A program made the translations under genes and the position numbers. This document shows, one piece after another, positions 49,457 to 61,573 of a stretch of DNA of 64,000 nt. Below the pieces are notes generated by a model. That model made no database searches, had not been told where the DNA came from, and was given only the letters and a program-made list of their open reading frames with translations. Each line of letters begins with the position of its first letter. The first letter of the stretch is position 1. The DNA comes from Thozetella sp. PMI_491. Its lineage: Eukaryota; Ascomycota; Sordariomycetes; Chaetosphaeriales; Chaetosphaeriaceae. The DNA is taken from the NCBI GenBank assembly GCA_021432635.1, contig MU270029.1:186001-250000 (forward strand), written 5' to 3'.

Positions 49457-52225
49457 ATGCGCTCAACCTGGCGAGCACCCGCAGCCATCGTCGGTGGCGT
49501 CCTGGTGCTCTTACCACGACACGTCGCCGCCTCGGATGCACTCTGGATTCAACCTTCAGGCCAGTGGTATGTCAACAGCCCCAAGGCCCACCATCCTCCC
49601 GTTGTCCTTTTCTAACCATGGGCGGTAGGTTCGGTATTGACGGCACATGGTCGTCCTTCAGCTTCAAAGTCGGATCAACACAGCAGTCGGTCGACCTCAC
49701 TGTCTCGACTACCCTATCCGAGACGTGGGTAATATCGACCGGCGGATGCTATGCCAGTAAGTGTTCTGAGCTCGACTGCTCTCGCTGCCCTTCCTCTGAT
49801 ATTCACCCGCATCTGCTAACGCCCACAAGATACGCCCTGCACGGCAGCGAGAGGCGGCTTGTTTGACATCGCCGCGTCTTCAAGCTGGACGGCCTTGGGA
49901 ACATACCAACTCGGCCTCCCCCAGCTCAACCAGGGCGGCAATGGCGATTACGGCCTCGACACTCTGTCATGGACCGATACCCTCAGCTCAACTACCACGA
50001 CAGTCACTGGCGCCCTCATCGGGGCCATCAACGATACTGACTACTTCCAGGGCTTCATTGGCATTGGGGCCAACACGGTGAAGCTCGGCTCGAACGTGAC
50101 GGACAGCGTAATCGCTCAGCTGGCTGAGGACTATGGCGCCATCCCCAGCCATAGTTATGGCTACACAGCTGGCGCGCACTATATTGGCTCTAACGGCACT
50201 GTTGGCTCGCTGGTCCTAGGCGGATATGACACGCTCCGCTACACGCCACACAGCACCTCATTCACCCTGGACCCAAATACTAGAAGCCCCAGCGTGCGGG
50301 TTCGTGGCGTAACGGCCACGATCTCGTCGCTGGACAAGGCGCCGACCCAGTGGAACTCGACACAGCAAACATTGGTCGCCATGAAGGACTCCGTTGTTGC
50401 CGTTATCGACACGTCGACACCCTACCTGTGGATGCCTACTATCGCGTGCGAGCGCTTCGCCGCACTTTTTAACCTGACATGGAGCGACGACTACGGCGTG
50501 TATCTGTTCCCCGACACCGAGGCCTACACGAAGTTCCTAGATGCCGAGTCCCTCTCGATCGTGTTCTCGCTATCGAGCTTCGAGAACTCGGACATCACCG
50601 GCCCACTGAATGTCCCAGGCATCGTGAACATCACCATCTCGCCCGCGGCGTTCGCCCAGACCCTCCGCTATCCATTCAAGAACCTCATCTCCTACGGCGC
50701 ACCTGGGGTTCCCTACTTCCCACTGAAGCGTCAAAACCTAACCGGGACGAACAAGTATGTGATCGGGCGGGCCTTCATGCAAGAGGCCTACCTCAGGATG
50801 AACTATGACAACGAGGTCTTCTCGGTCCATCAGGCACTGTTCCCCGATAACGCAGCGACCAACTTCTCTGTTTACAGTTTAGCACGACCTTCCGACAGCA
50901 TATACCCTCCGTACGCGGCTCCAAGCGGGAAGACTAAACTAACCACCCCTCAGATGGTTGGCGTCGTGGTCGGGTCTTTTGGGGCAGGCATCTTGATTGC
51001 CCTTGCTGCATGGTACTGCTGCCGCCTGAGAAGGAAGGCGAAGCAGCAGGCGGTTGATCCGAACAAGGAGGACATCGAGTCGCTCGAGGATGAGCAACCG
51101 CGGAGCCCGGTGCGACGGATGTTCTCTATGATCATCGGACGGAAGAGGTCGAGGCGGCCGGTGGCCAACGAGGTCCATGGTGATAGCACGCAACCGACCG
51201 AGGTCGCGGCCGATGCCAGCCATGAGCTATATGAGCTTCCCGTGCCTCTTGAGCCCGTCGAGCTGGACAGCACAACTTATGCGGGGGATGACATGACGGA
51301 CCTAGGAAGCGAGGGCACGGCGCCCGTGAGCGAGTACGAGATGGCTAGGAGGAAGCTTGAGAGGCAGCTGCAGGGACCTGTCCCTGCGTACTCACCACCC
51401 CTCGGAGAGCCGGAGAAGACTATGCAGGACGTCAGCCCGGTCCCTCATTACCGACCATCGGATGAGCCCTCGCCGGGATCGTCGCCTACGTACGGTTCCA
51501 ACACCAACTCGCTCCCCGACTACCTGCCCTCGCCCATTACCCCACATCCAGGCGAAGGAACACGCCACTTCGACTTCCCATCGCCGCTGGCCGTCGTGCC
51601 GCCCCTCCCTTCGCCTCTCTCGCCCCGCTTCTCCGCCAACACGTCGGATCCCAGCTCGGGCACCTATTCTCTCCCGTCGCCTAACTCACCTAACTCGCCT
51701 CATCACACCTATGAGCCCTCCTCAGTGAGCCGGTCGAACTCATCCAATGTTTCGCCCACTTCTCCGACGCGGCTAAACATCCCCGCCCCCGCATACCAGC
51801 GCACCCCGATCGATCCCTCGCGAGTGGTCTGTCTCGGGCCCTTGCCCGAGAACGTCCAGCTCCAGCTGCCGCCGAACCCAACCCGAACAGTGCCTCGCCT
51901 CATCACCCCCGATGGTCAGTTGATCATTCCGACGCCGGGCGATGCCGGCTTGATTGGCGGACTCGCGCCTGCGGACCTTCATGCCCGGGACCGGCTCGGT
52001 TCGGTTGATACGCTGGGTAGCAACTTTACGGTCGAGGAAGAGGGCCGGATCCACGATGAGGTCGTGCGCCAACAGAGTGTCCGACGAGCCGAGGCAACAG
52101 AGGGCGAGGACAGCCATCCTCGGAGCCCGCACAGCATGGAGCGCATCGATGCCGCCTCCGAGTTGGTTCACGTTCCCCAGGTCGCCGACAAACGGTACAG
52201 CTGGGAAGAGGAAAGAACAACATGA
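49457..52225 (+). CDS. Membrane-anchored aspartic-protease-like protein, probably inactive
   Basis: Exons 49457-49566, 49629-49756 and 49830-52225 encode 877 residues; both introns have CTAAC branches. A signal peptide (1-25) precedes a pepsin-like two-lobed ectodomain (about 35-425) with several N-x-S/T sites. By alignment to W70 (pepsin W39), the first catalytic D-T-G reads S63-T64-T65, so the aspartate is absent. The second keeps D273 but has DTST instead of DTGT. Proteolysis is therefore unlikely. A single membrane helix lies at about 455-477 (GVVVGSFGAGILIALAAWYCC). A ~400-residue cytosolic tail follows, basic near the membrane, then Pro/Ser-rich with many S-P sites. The architecture resembles a surface receptor or sensor more than yapsins, which are GPI-anchored. 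The function is unknown. Confidence 0.85.
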
Positions 52226-53176
52226 CCTCCTCTCTAGGTCAACAATCCACGGATCAACGACTCGATCTATCTTGTGATTGATGTATTACCTGCTCGAGTA
52301 CGAGAGTGCTCGTTGCTGGTACAGTTGTCCTTTCTCTACATATCCTGCGACAATAGCGCAGCACATCATACATACACACTGCAATAATCACTGTCCACAT
52401 CACCTACTTACTCACAACCCCCTATAATGGAGTTTATCGATACGGTCCTGGATTAGAAGGATCTAGGCAGGCGGGCTACTTGTCGAGGCAGAATTTGAAT
52501 TTGGGATTTTGGTAATTTGGCGTCTTGGGAGTTCGCGCAGCGCAAAAGCTTAGGTTGGATGTGGCACCAGCGCTGGCTAACTGTCATGATGAATGAAATG
52601 CACCTCAAAGGCTACTTGGGAACAGATTGGACTGGCACCGGCGCTGGAATAGGGTGGCATGAGACTGGATCTTGACTTGGACTTCAGACGAAGCCAGAGT
52701 CGAGACAAGGGACAACCGGCCGAGGGCCGAGTCCAGTTCGTCGCGGATGTGTGTGAGGCCATCCCTAAATATATAAATAAGTAGAAAGTTATAGTCAATA
52801 TACTCAATCAAGGACAAGAGAGTGCCCTTGTTCACCTGCTGTTCGTCAAGGACGAGCACACCACGAGCTCGCCAGGTTAAAATGCGTGAAGAGTGATTTC
52901 GGCTTCTGACTAAGAAAATAAAATGTCGCAGCCCATAACCAGACTTCGAGAAGTCTTCCAGTAAAAGGCAGTGCATACACCTACCCTATACCAACCATCC
53001 TCCTCTAGCCGACGCCTGCTTCTCCGCTGCCCAGTGAAGGTGCTGCTAATGCAATGATGCTTGTCTGACCCTGATGACCGCAGTACCTTGCCTGGGGGGT
53101 TTGCAGGTAGCTGCGGCGTCTAACACGCAATGGTATCTTTCTCTCCAATCCTAGTGCTGCTACCACTAATATGCTA
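52226..53176. other. Convergent 3' region, pseudo-protease and TAH18
   Basis: Probably both 3' UTRs. The sequence is AT-richer near 52740-52810. No supportable gene. Confidence 0.55.
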
Positions 53177-55885
53177 TCACCATGTCTCCTGCCACAACGT
53201 GACATACCTTGGGTCCGTGAGAAAACCCTTTGCATCCACCTCAGTCTTAGCAAAGCCACCAACCACAAGCGCATCAAAGAGGGCCTGGCGCACCGAGATG
53301 GGCATACGGCCGCTGTTGCCGCAGATGCACACCAGCGGCTGCCGTTCCATCAGGGCGCACACCTTATCGGCATGCCGGCGGATCTGATGCTGCACATAGT
53401 TCTTGCCGCGATCGTAGTCGTGTACGTAGAGGCCTGTATCCACAGGGCTCTTGGGGTTGAGCCCTGTGCCGCCACGCTCCCGCGGCAGCCGGTCGAGGAC
53501 GTTGAGTTTGTACGGGTCGAGATGCTGTGCGTCCTCTTCCGTGATGGGATCCCGCGAGAAAGCCGGGAGGACGTGCAGGTCTGGATACTCTGCCCACTCG
53601 TCTCCGAAGTGATAGTCCGCGTCTTTGCTGCGGCAGCCGAAGAAGAGGAGGACAGGGCCGACGCGTGCTTTGTTGCGCCACTGCTCTCGATCCTGGATCA
53701 GCGCGCGGATAGGGGCGATGCCCGTGCCAGTGGCGATTGCGATGACAGGGCGCTCGATATTTTCGAGAGTCGACATCAAGGCATCATTGTTAGGGAACTT
53801 GAATCTCACGGCAATTAAAGTGTTCTCGGCGAGGCTCTTCAGGTATCGGCTGCAGAGGCCCTGCCGGGGCTTTCGAATGATAGTTTTATACTCGACAATG
53901 GCCGCGATAATGTGGATCGAAGTGACGGCGATGTTGTCATTCTCATGCATCTGGTTCCCGCCGTTGGCGATGCTAAACTCGCGCCCACGGATCACCGGAA
54001 ATAGATCCAGTATGCGTTCCCAGGGGACCCGGACCGAGGGGAAGTCGTGGAGAAGCTCCAAGATGGTGCGCCGGGGGCGCGACGTATAGTCGTAGTACTC
54101 TTGCTCGTTGCCCAAGGAGCAGAGCTCCTGGAGGCGTTCCACCTCGCGCTCGTCCGAGGCGAAGTGGACCAACTCGCGGATGAAGCTGCGCTTAGGCACC
54201 GCCATGAAGTCGAAGTTATTGATGAGAAGGTCGCGCAACGTCGAGCCTTCGCTGGCAAAGATCTTAGCTCGCCGGGTGAAGGATGTGTGGAGCGCGCTCG
54301 TGTCTGGCCGGGCAGCAAAGCCCCATTTGAGAGGCTTATCGCAGACGGACTGCCAATCCATTAGGTTGATGATCTCTTCGACATCTTGGGGGAAGTTCTT
54401 GGGATATATGATCGCAGTGCTCCCCGGCGGAATGTCGACCGGCGCCTTTTGCAGGTCAGTAAACTGCAGGGTGATGAACCGCACGTCCTGCCAGTGGTTG
54501 GGCGCTGTGATGCGATTGTTGCTGACGACGTCGACGGTATACGAGCCGGGGATGGGTAGGATCCGGCCGAAGGGGGCAGAAGCATCTTCACGGTCGCGAT
54601 TTTGGAGTAGATACTTGGAGGGATGGTCGGTGAGGATGTTTGACTTATCGAGTAGATCGGCACGCAGCCCACTGACGCGTTCCCATTCTTCATCCCGGCG
54701 GGCTACCACGGCTATCGAATGGAGTTTCTCGCGCTCGCGGTGGACATCGCGCTCTTCAGCCTCGGCACGGGGGTGGTCGATGTGGGTGAGCGCCGCGGAC
54801 TTGGTCTTGGTCGCCTCAAAACGCTCCGCCTCCGATAGGTTTTCCATCTTGGCGGCCGACGAATCACCTGTTGTCTTTGTTGCTGCTGAAGATGCTAGGC
54901 GAAGGTGATATTTAGGGGGAAGTAAAACATTAGTCGGGATGGGGTCCTCGGGTGTTGGAAAATCTGCCAAGAGTAGCTTCCTCAAGTCCTGGTGCCAGGG
55001 CACGTAGATGCTATCGATGCTACGTGGATGAGTTAGCAGCGTATCAGGGTTTGTGAATTTTCGGGATTTATTTTCACGGCGTGCAAACCAGCCGTCTTTG
55101 GGGTGATTAAGAAGTGCTGTATGGCAAGGCTTTGGGAAGGGAGTTCAAGGTTCACGTGGCAAAACATGGGTAAGCTTGTTGTTTACATTGAGGTAGGTGA
55201 GGCTCGGGGCAAGAGAGTCAAAATAGAAAAGGCAAGAAAACACAAAGTTTTCACTTACCCGTTATCGTGCCTCTCGTCTGCCTCGCCGGATTTGTAGAAC
55301 TCGGTTGCGCCTAGCTGGAGCAAGCGCACATGGAGTTTCCGTGCCGCCCAGTTGAACCTGTCAACTTGTCAGCGGGTCGATACGGGACAAGAAAGAACTA
55401 CCGCGACATGTGGAGGAAGAGTGTAGGGGGGCATACTTCTGATATGAGCTATCTCCTAGGCCGAAAACAGAGAACTTGACTCGGCCGAGGCAGTTTGTGT
55501 TGTTGAGCTTCCCCCTCCTCAGACTCTTCCAGAACCTGGCTACGTTCGCCGGCATGTCGCCCTGCCCGGTGGTAGAAACAACAAATAACACCAACGTAAA
55601 GTGAAGAAGATCGCTCTTTATACTCGGTTAGCACCTGCCAGCAATCCAGGGCGGCCGTCGTTCCAAATTGCCTCCCACAAGGCGGGACGAAGGTGCCCAT
55701 ACCAGTTTGAAGGCGTCCATTTCGTCTACGACGGTATAAAAGTGCAGCCGCTGCGTCATATCGCCTAGGTCAGAAGCAATCTCCTCGGCATTCCCAGTCT
55801 CAGAGCCATAGAGGATTAATATGCTCCTATTGCTGTTCGTCGGGGACTGGGCAACCTGGCTGCCTTCACCTGCGTTTTCTGCCAT
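53177..55885 (-). CDS. TAH18: NADPH-dependent diflavin oxidoreductase Tah18
   Basis: Exons 55885-55703, 55615-55437, 55357-55259 and 55019-53177 encode 767 residues. The flavodoxin FMN domain comes first: GSETGNAEEIA at 27-37, then VVSTTGQGDMP, and GLGDSSYQK at the end of exon 2. After an unusually long charged linker (about 197-303), the FAD domain follows (HWQDVRFITLQ, PVIRGREFSIAN), then the NADPH domain (ATGTGIAPIRALIQDRE, ICGNSGRMP) and a C-terminal aromatic residue (LWQETW). Tah18 passes electrons from NADPH to Dre2 in cytosolic iron-sulfur cluster assembly. Family members are usually nearer 600-650 residues, and most of the excess is the linker. Introns 1 and 3 have CTAAC branches and intron 2 CTGAC. 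Confidence 0.92.
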
Positions 55886-58800
55886 CGCCGACCACGAGGA
55901 CGCGCGGGTCTTGCGAAGATGGGAAATATATCTCTAGGAGAAACAACTCTCTTCAGCTTAAACAGGCGTTAGTGCCCGCAGCGTAGTTTTGTCCTGGCTG
56001 TGAGATCGCGCGGAATCTGTGCCAGCAGGACGCTCGGTTGCCGATATTCGGCGATCGTGTGGCGATCACCCAGAAAAGGAAAGTCCAGAGTAGTAAATAA
56101 TGCCTGCCAATTAGATCGCGAGACTCCGCTTAAAAGGGAAGCCAGGAAGGGAAATTCGTCTTAGAATATCGGGATCGCAACGGGGAATGCGACTGCTCTT
56201 GTGGTACAGATGCACGTCAAATGGGCTTGAGGTCCTTTACGGTCGGCCTATAGGACGGATGGTTGCCAGTGGTTTAGTGTTGCTCAGCCAGGGATGCTGC
56301 CCTTTTTATTTTTTATTTTATTTTTTAAACAGCTCTCACTACCTTGGCCCGGCACTTGCTTCGGCTCGATATCCGTCGCAGCCTAAGGATGTCCGAGGAA
56401 ATGCACATGAACGGCGTTGGATCCAGGTTCTAGAAAGCCCCGATTTTTTACCGCAAACACTACTCCAGACCATGTACGTCATTCTGCTCGATTTTGGGGG
56501 AAGGCATGTGTGGGCGCCGCCCCGGCCGAGACCGGCGTGGGAGACCGCCATAGCCCTCCACGCGGGAAGAGCCTACGGGCTCAGCCCTACGTGAGACCAA
56601 AACGGATGACAGGCGACTAGAGCCGGGGCAGCGGATCGCTGCAACAGAAGATCGGCCTGGGGCTTCCCGACGCTATTTCTATGGGACTGGAAGCTTTTGC
56701 AGGCTGCCAGCAACACTGTAGTAGTTCGTCTTGACTGCGCAACGTACACCTCAGCACGAGCGACATCCCAACGACCACAGACTAGGCAGCTCATAGAGCT
56801 TTTATTGTTTTCATCTGAATCCCTGACATGGGCGTATTCCTTTTCCAGAGCCCAGGGAAGTTTTAAGATTGCATCGCGCAGCCAACCCGGCCGGATGGTA
56901 TCCCCTGGCTCATCGCTTTGCCCGAGATGCATGAATTTGGGAGGGAAATTTTTGCACTATGCAATTTCCGTCCTCTCAGGGTGTCCCTATCCATTAAAAT
57001 GGCTACCCCTTTTCCGCTTGATGGGGCCGGCCCTAGGGTGGTGTAGCTTATTTTATTATTGGCCTGTCCGGGGTGAGATCGCGCGCCTGCAGCCCACATC
57101 ATGTGCAAAACACGTCGCCGGGGGAGTCATACCAGTGGCAACCTACCTGCAACTGTTCGCTGCGCTGGGGTCACGCAGGGTCTCATGTTTGCCCTCGGTC
57201 TGGTGGCCGTGTCCAATGGCCGACAGCCTAGGCGGAGGCGCTGTGCTTTACAGCGACGGGCGCCTGGGGTTCCACGTCGCCGGCGCGATGCTGTCTGCAT
57301 CTTTATGGTGGTGGTGTGGGTGGACTTGAATGCCGGCAGTCTTGAGCATACTCCGTCCCACTACGTACTTAACGTGCTTTGCTGTCTGGTCCTGTGCTGC
57401 ACAGTGCAACTAATACTGTACGCACAAGTCCATGGCCAAGTAAAGTGTCTAAGATAGCGGCCGCCATTAGGGTGACAAAGCGGCAAGCTGAAGTAGCAGG
57501 GAACTAGGGCCTTAGAGCCGCCCATATATCCGTGTTGTTTGTGGCGGAGGGAATATGGGCCGCTTCGACAAAGCAGTCACGAGGCTTTCGGGCATCCGCA
57601 CACGCCGGCAAATGGGGACCGTAAAGCGCTTGGCCTTTGTTCAGGCAACACGCGAAAGGTAGGCAAGCTGACGGGATGAACAGTTGACACGGACTTCCGA
57701 GTGGAGGAGCAGCACGACGGAGGCACACGACGGCAGCAGCGCAGCGGGCCTAGCGCATATATGTCAATGCATCGTTCATGTCAGCTGTCGAAGGCAGTGT
57801 ATGTAGGTTGTAGGCTCTCGGGAGTAGGGTCTGGGCAGGTCCTAAGCAAGCTGCCGGATAAGGAAGCACAGGGAAGCTGAAAGACTCTACGCCTGTGTCA
57901 CACACACCGCCCGCGCATCGAGATCGGGATGCTTATGGCTGGCTCCCAACAAAAACACAACCTAAGCAAGCAGCAGGAGGGTAGGGGCAATTATTACAGC
58001 GCAAACAGAACGACAGGGCCAAAGGAGAGCTGGTTTATTCCTCCGCACTGTAGCGGGAGTGCCGATTTGCTGGGGAGGCGTGCTGGACATGGGTGAGGCC
58101 GACAATGGTGTGAAGCAAATGTTTCCACCCCAAGCCTAGGGGTCTAAGTGTGTGTTCATACGAAAGGGAACGAGCAGTCGGGACGTCCTCGCTACCACCT
58201 CTTGTCGCTCTGTTCTTCGCAAGACAAGGTCTTGCACGAAGCAATAAACAAGGCAGTCTCGTTCACTACCCTTTCCTCCTCCTCAGCGATAAACTAGGCC
58301 TCATATGTTATTGCGCCATCAGGTGCCCACCGAGGAAAATTCACCCGTTATTTGCCTCCCAGCAACCCACAGCTCGTCTCTCAAGAGACTCCTCATGCCA
58401 CCGCTTTTGCCTCTGGGGCGGAGAAAATAGACACAAAACCTCGTAAGATTCGATAAATCCGGTCTGCTCGCACTGCACGCACTTCGCGCGCTCCTGCAAA
58501 AGTCCTTCTGCTATCCACAGGTAGGTCATGGTTGTGTTTTCTATTCACGCGTAGGTAGCCTGGCCCTCATTCCTTCCCTTGCCTTCCAAAAAAGCTCCCT
58601 CCCCGGCCCACCAATCTGCACCTTCCCTGTCGCTCAAGGCAGGTACGTACCTAGGACCCACGCCTTCCATTCGCCTAATTCCCCGAACACCATCCACCTC
58701 TTGGCACCGCGCAGGCCCAAAAAAAAATATTTGAATTTTGACCACGCGCCGCCTCGTCTCTCCCCCTTCTTTCTTTTCTCCTTCGTCAACCATCAACGAT

Positions 58801-59019
58801 TAATCGTCACCACGTTCAACCCACCCCCATCACACCTCTTCCAGATCTAGGGCACGTAGCTACCCTTTTCTAACTCCCCCTCCAATCCCAGAGTCCAACC
58901 TCGCCAGCCGCTCAACGAATTTCCGTTTTCCGGCTTCATCAAACTTCCGCGAGTCACCGAGCCTCCCGTCACAACACACCGTCACCTCAACCACCAGATC
59001 CTACCACCCACCAGTCAAC
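55886..59019. other. Divergent region between TAH18 and the Sbp1-like gene
   Basis: 3.1 kb with promoters at both ends. A T/A run lies at 56301-56328. The last ~450 bp before 59020 are strongly C/T/A-rich and poor in G, a likely unstructured 5' leader. ORFs such as 56697-57329 show no domain. Confidence 0.55.
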
Positions 59020-60595
59020 ATGTCTGCCACTGTGGAGAAGGTTGCTGACGCCGCTGCCAACGCCGTCAATGACGCCGCCAACGCTCTGGCCAACACCTCG
59101 ATCACTGACAAGAACGACAAGGCCAACGATGCCGTTCTTGCCAGCGCCGCCGAAGGTCGCCGCCTGTACATCGGCAACCTTGCCTATGCGACAACCGAGG
59201 GGGAGTTGAAGGACTTCTTCAAGGGTTACCTTGTGTAAGTGCTCTCTCTTTGTGGGAGCCTCCCGTGCGCAAGGCCCTTTGCCACCCGCTCTATGCCGTC
59301 CAGTTTGCTGGGATCTGCATGCCTCGTTCGCGCAGCCCACACCGGACTCACCACGCGGATACCATGGCGTGAAGCTTTCCCCCGCCGACGGGACAGCCCC
59401 CGGGATATTTTGTGCAATACCCGCAGTTAAAAGCTAGGGGGTTTGCTGTTCTTGAGTGTGCCGAGAAAGTTTCTCCATGAGTTGAACCCGAGGCTGGGAT
59501 ATTTGTAGCCGGGCTGGATTGTCCACCAAGCCCGCTGGGTGCACATGTGTCGAACCTCTACTAACGATCATGACAATCAGTGAGTCCGTTTCTATCCCGA
59601 AGAACCCTCGCACCGACCGCCCCGTCGGCTACGCCTTCGTCGATCTGTCCACCCCCGACGAGGCGGAGCGTGCTATTGCTGAGCTTTCTGGCAAGGAGAT
59701 CCTTGAGCGCAAGGTCTCCGTCCAGCTGGCTCGCAAGCCTGAGACTACCGACAAGCCTGAGGGTGCCAACGGTGAGGGTGCCGGTGAGGGAACTCGCCGC
59801 CGCCAGTCCACCCGCGGCCGTGGCCGCGCAGGTCGTGGCCGTGGCGGACGTGCCCGTGGAGGCCGCGAGGGCGTACGTATTCCGCCTGACTCGAACCCGC
59901 ATCTGGGAGCCGTACTGACACGACACACAGGAGGAGAAGAAGGAGGCCGAAGCATCGGCGACTGATGCCCCCACGGCAGATGCCACTGCCGAGAGCGCCG
60001 AGGTTCAGCCTCTGAAGGACATCACCAACGAGAATGATGCTGACAGTGCCAAGTCTGGCAAGAACCAGGCTCGTCCTCCTCGCCGCGAGCGCGGCCCCCC
60101 GGCGGATGGGATCCCGTCCAAGAACAAGGTCATGGTTGCCAACTTGCCCTACGAGCTGACCGAGGAGAAGGTACGTGACTGAGCAACCCTGCTCTGGCGC
60201 TTGCTTGCCGTCCATCGCATCCATGCCACTTCTCTTTCCCCTTGCACAGGCAACACTAACTCAGATGTGTGCAGCTCAAGGAGCTCTTCGCTGCCTACCA
60301 GCCCTCTTCCGCCAAGATTGCCCTCCGCCCGATCCCCCGCTTCATGATCAAGAAGCTCCAGGCCCGCGGCGAGGCTCGCAAGGGACGTGGATTCGGCTTC
60401 GTGACCCTGGCTTCGGAGGAGCTCCAGCTCAAGGCCGTGGAGGAGATGAACGGCAAGGAGATCGAGGGACGTGAGATCGCCGTCAAGGTCGCCATCGACA
60501 GCCCCGACAAGACGGACGATCTCTCTGGTATGGACGGTGAGGGCGAGATCAACGGCGCCGACGAGGCCGCTCCCGAGGCTACCGCCACCGCCTAA
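59020..60595 (+). CDS. SBP1: RRM-RGG-RRM RNA-binding protein (Sbp1-like)
   Basis: Exons 59020-59234, 59581-59872, 59931-60170 and 60275-60595 encode 355 residues. An Ala/Asn/Asp-rich N-terminus precedes RRM1 (about 46-122; RNP2 LYIGNL, RNP1 variant VGYAFVDL). An Arg-Gly-rich block follows (about 145-168), then an acidic/Pro linker, RRM2 (about 240-325; VMVANL and RGFGFVTL) and an acidic tail. The order matches yeast Sbp1, a translation repressor that uses its RGG block to bind eIF4G; orthology is inferred. Intron 1 is 346 bp, unusually long for this window, and splits RRM1; its CTAAC branch lies 16 nt before the acceptor. The G-poor leader and regular codon use suggest high expression. Confidence 0.88.
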
Positions 60596-61573
60596 GCGCA
60601 ATACCTCGCGAGGGGATGCGTGTAGTGGTTGAAGCAGGTACATCAACCATACTCCCGCTATGCAATACAGGGGCAGCGACCCAAACGATTATGGCACGGA
60701 CTTGGACGACGACATTTCTTAGGGCAGTCTCGAAGCGTGGGCGAGTGGGACGGAGATGATGCGGCGGATAATTCTCCTGGCGTCTTGGTTGCATGGGCTC
60801 ATGATACAGGTGGGCTCACTACTAATAGACCTCAGGAAGCGTTATCTCTCGCCTTTTTGCGAGCAATATCCCTAATTTCCTCGTGGAGCTTTCCTCATTC
60901 ATCTCGTGTAGTTGATAACACCTTCGACCGTTTTCTCAGGCTTTCTTCGGGGGGTGTACACTAGTTTGCTCACCGGAGATGGGGTTATGGGATGGGAAAA
61001 GTTTATCTTCAAATGCCTACACAAACAAGTGAGAGCGGAATTTGCGTCTATCATGGCTCTGCCTACCTCCTACGTATGTGAAGTTTGGAAAATGCCAAGC
61101 GCCTTGTCTATGCCGTGTAAATCGGGCTGGTGGGGACTGCGCGCCCCTTCCGCCCATGCATGAGTTGAAACTGCTGGTGGCTTTGGTGCTCTAGACGCAG
61201 TCCAGACGCCATTGGCTGTGCGGAGAACCACTGAAACCCCCCCTTCCGCCCTGGCCCCCCTTTGAAGAGGGCTGGCCAGGCCCAGTTCTAGTGTCGCGGG
61301 TCCACTGGCTGCAACCTCTCACGTCTTCTCCCCCAGGTGCACCCTCTCTCCCTGGACATTGTTCAGAACTGACAACTTACGCCCCCTGCCTGGACATTGC
61401 GGTGCACCTGCGCGCAGGCAATTCTTTGGTCCAAGCCTTCGTCCAGGCGTGGTTTCAGCGCCCTAATTTACTACACATTCCCAGAGTCCTCTCGTTCGTC
61501 GGCAGAGGCCACGCGACCCAAATCAGAACATCCGCCACCCGACGAGAAACGCCGCAGGCGACAGCTGCCCACG
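60596..61573. other. Sbp1-like 3' region and ArfGAP promoter
   Basis: About 980 bp with no supportable ORF. The ~200 bp before 61574 are C-rich. Upstream frames that run into the ArfGAP (from 61397) lack start-site support. Confidence 0.55.
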
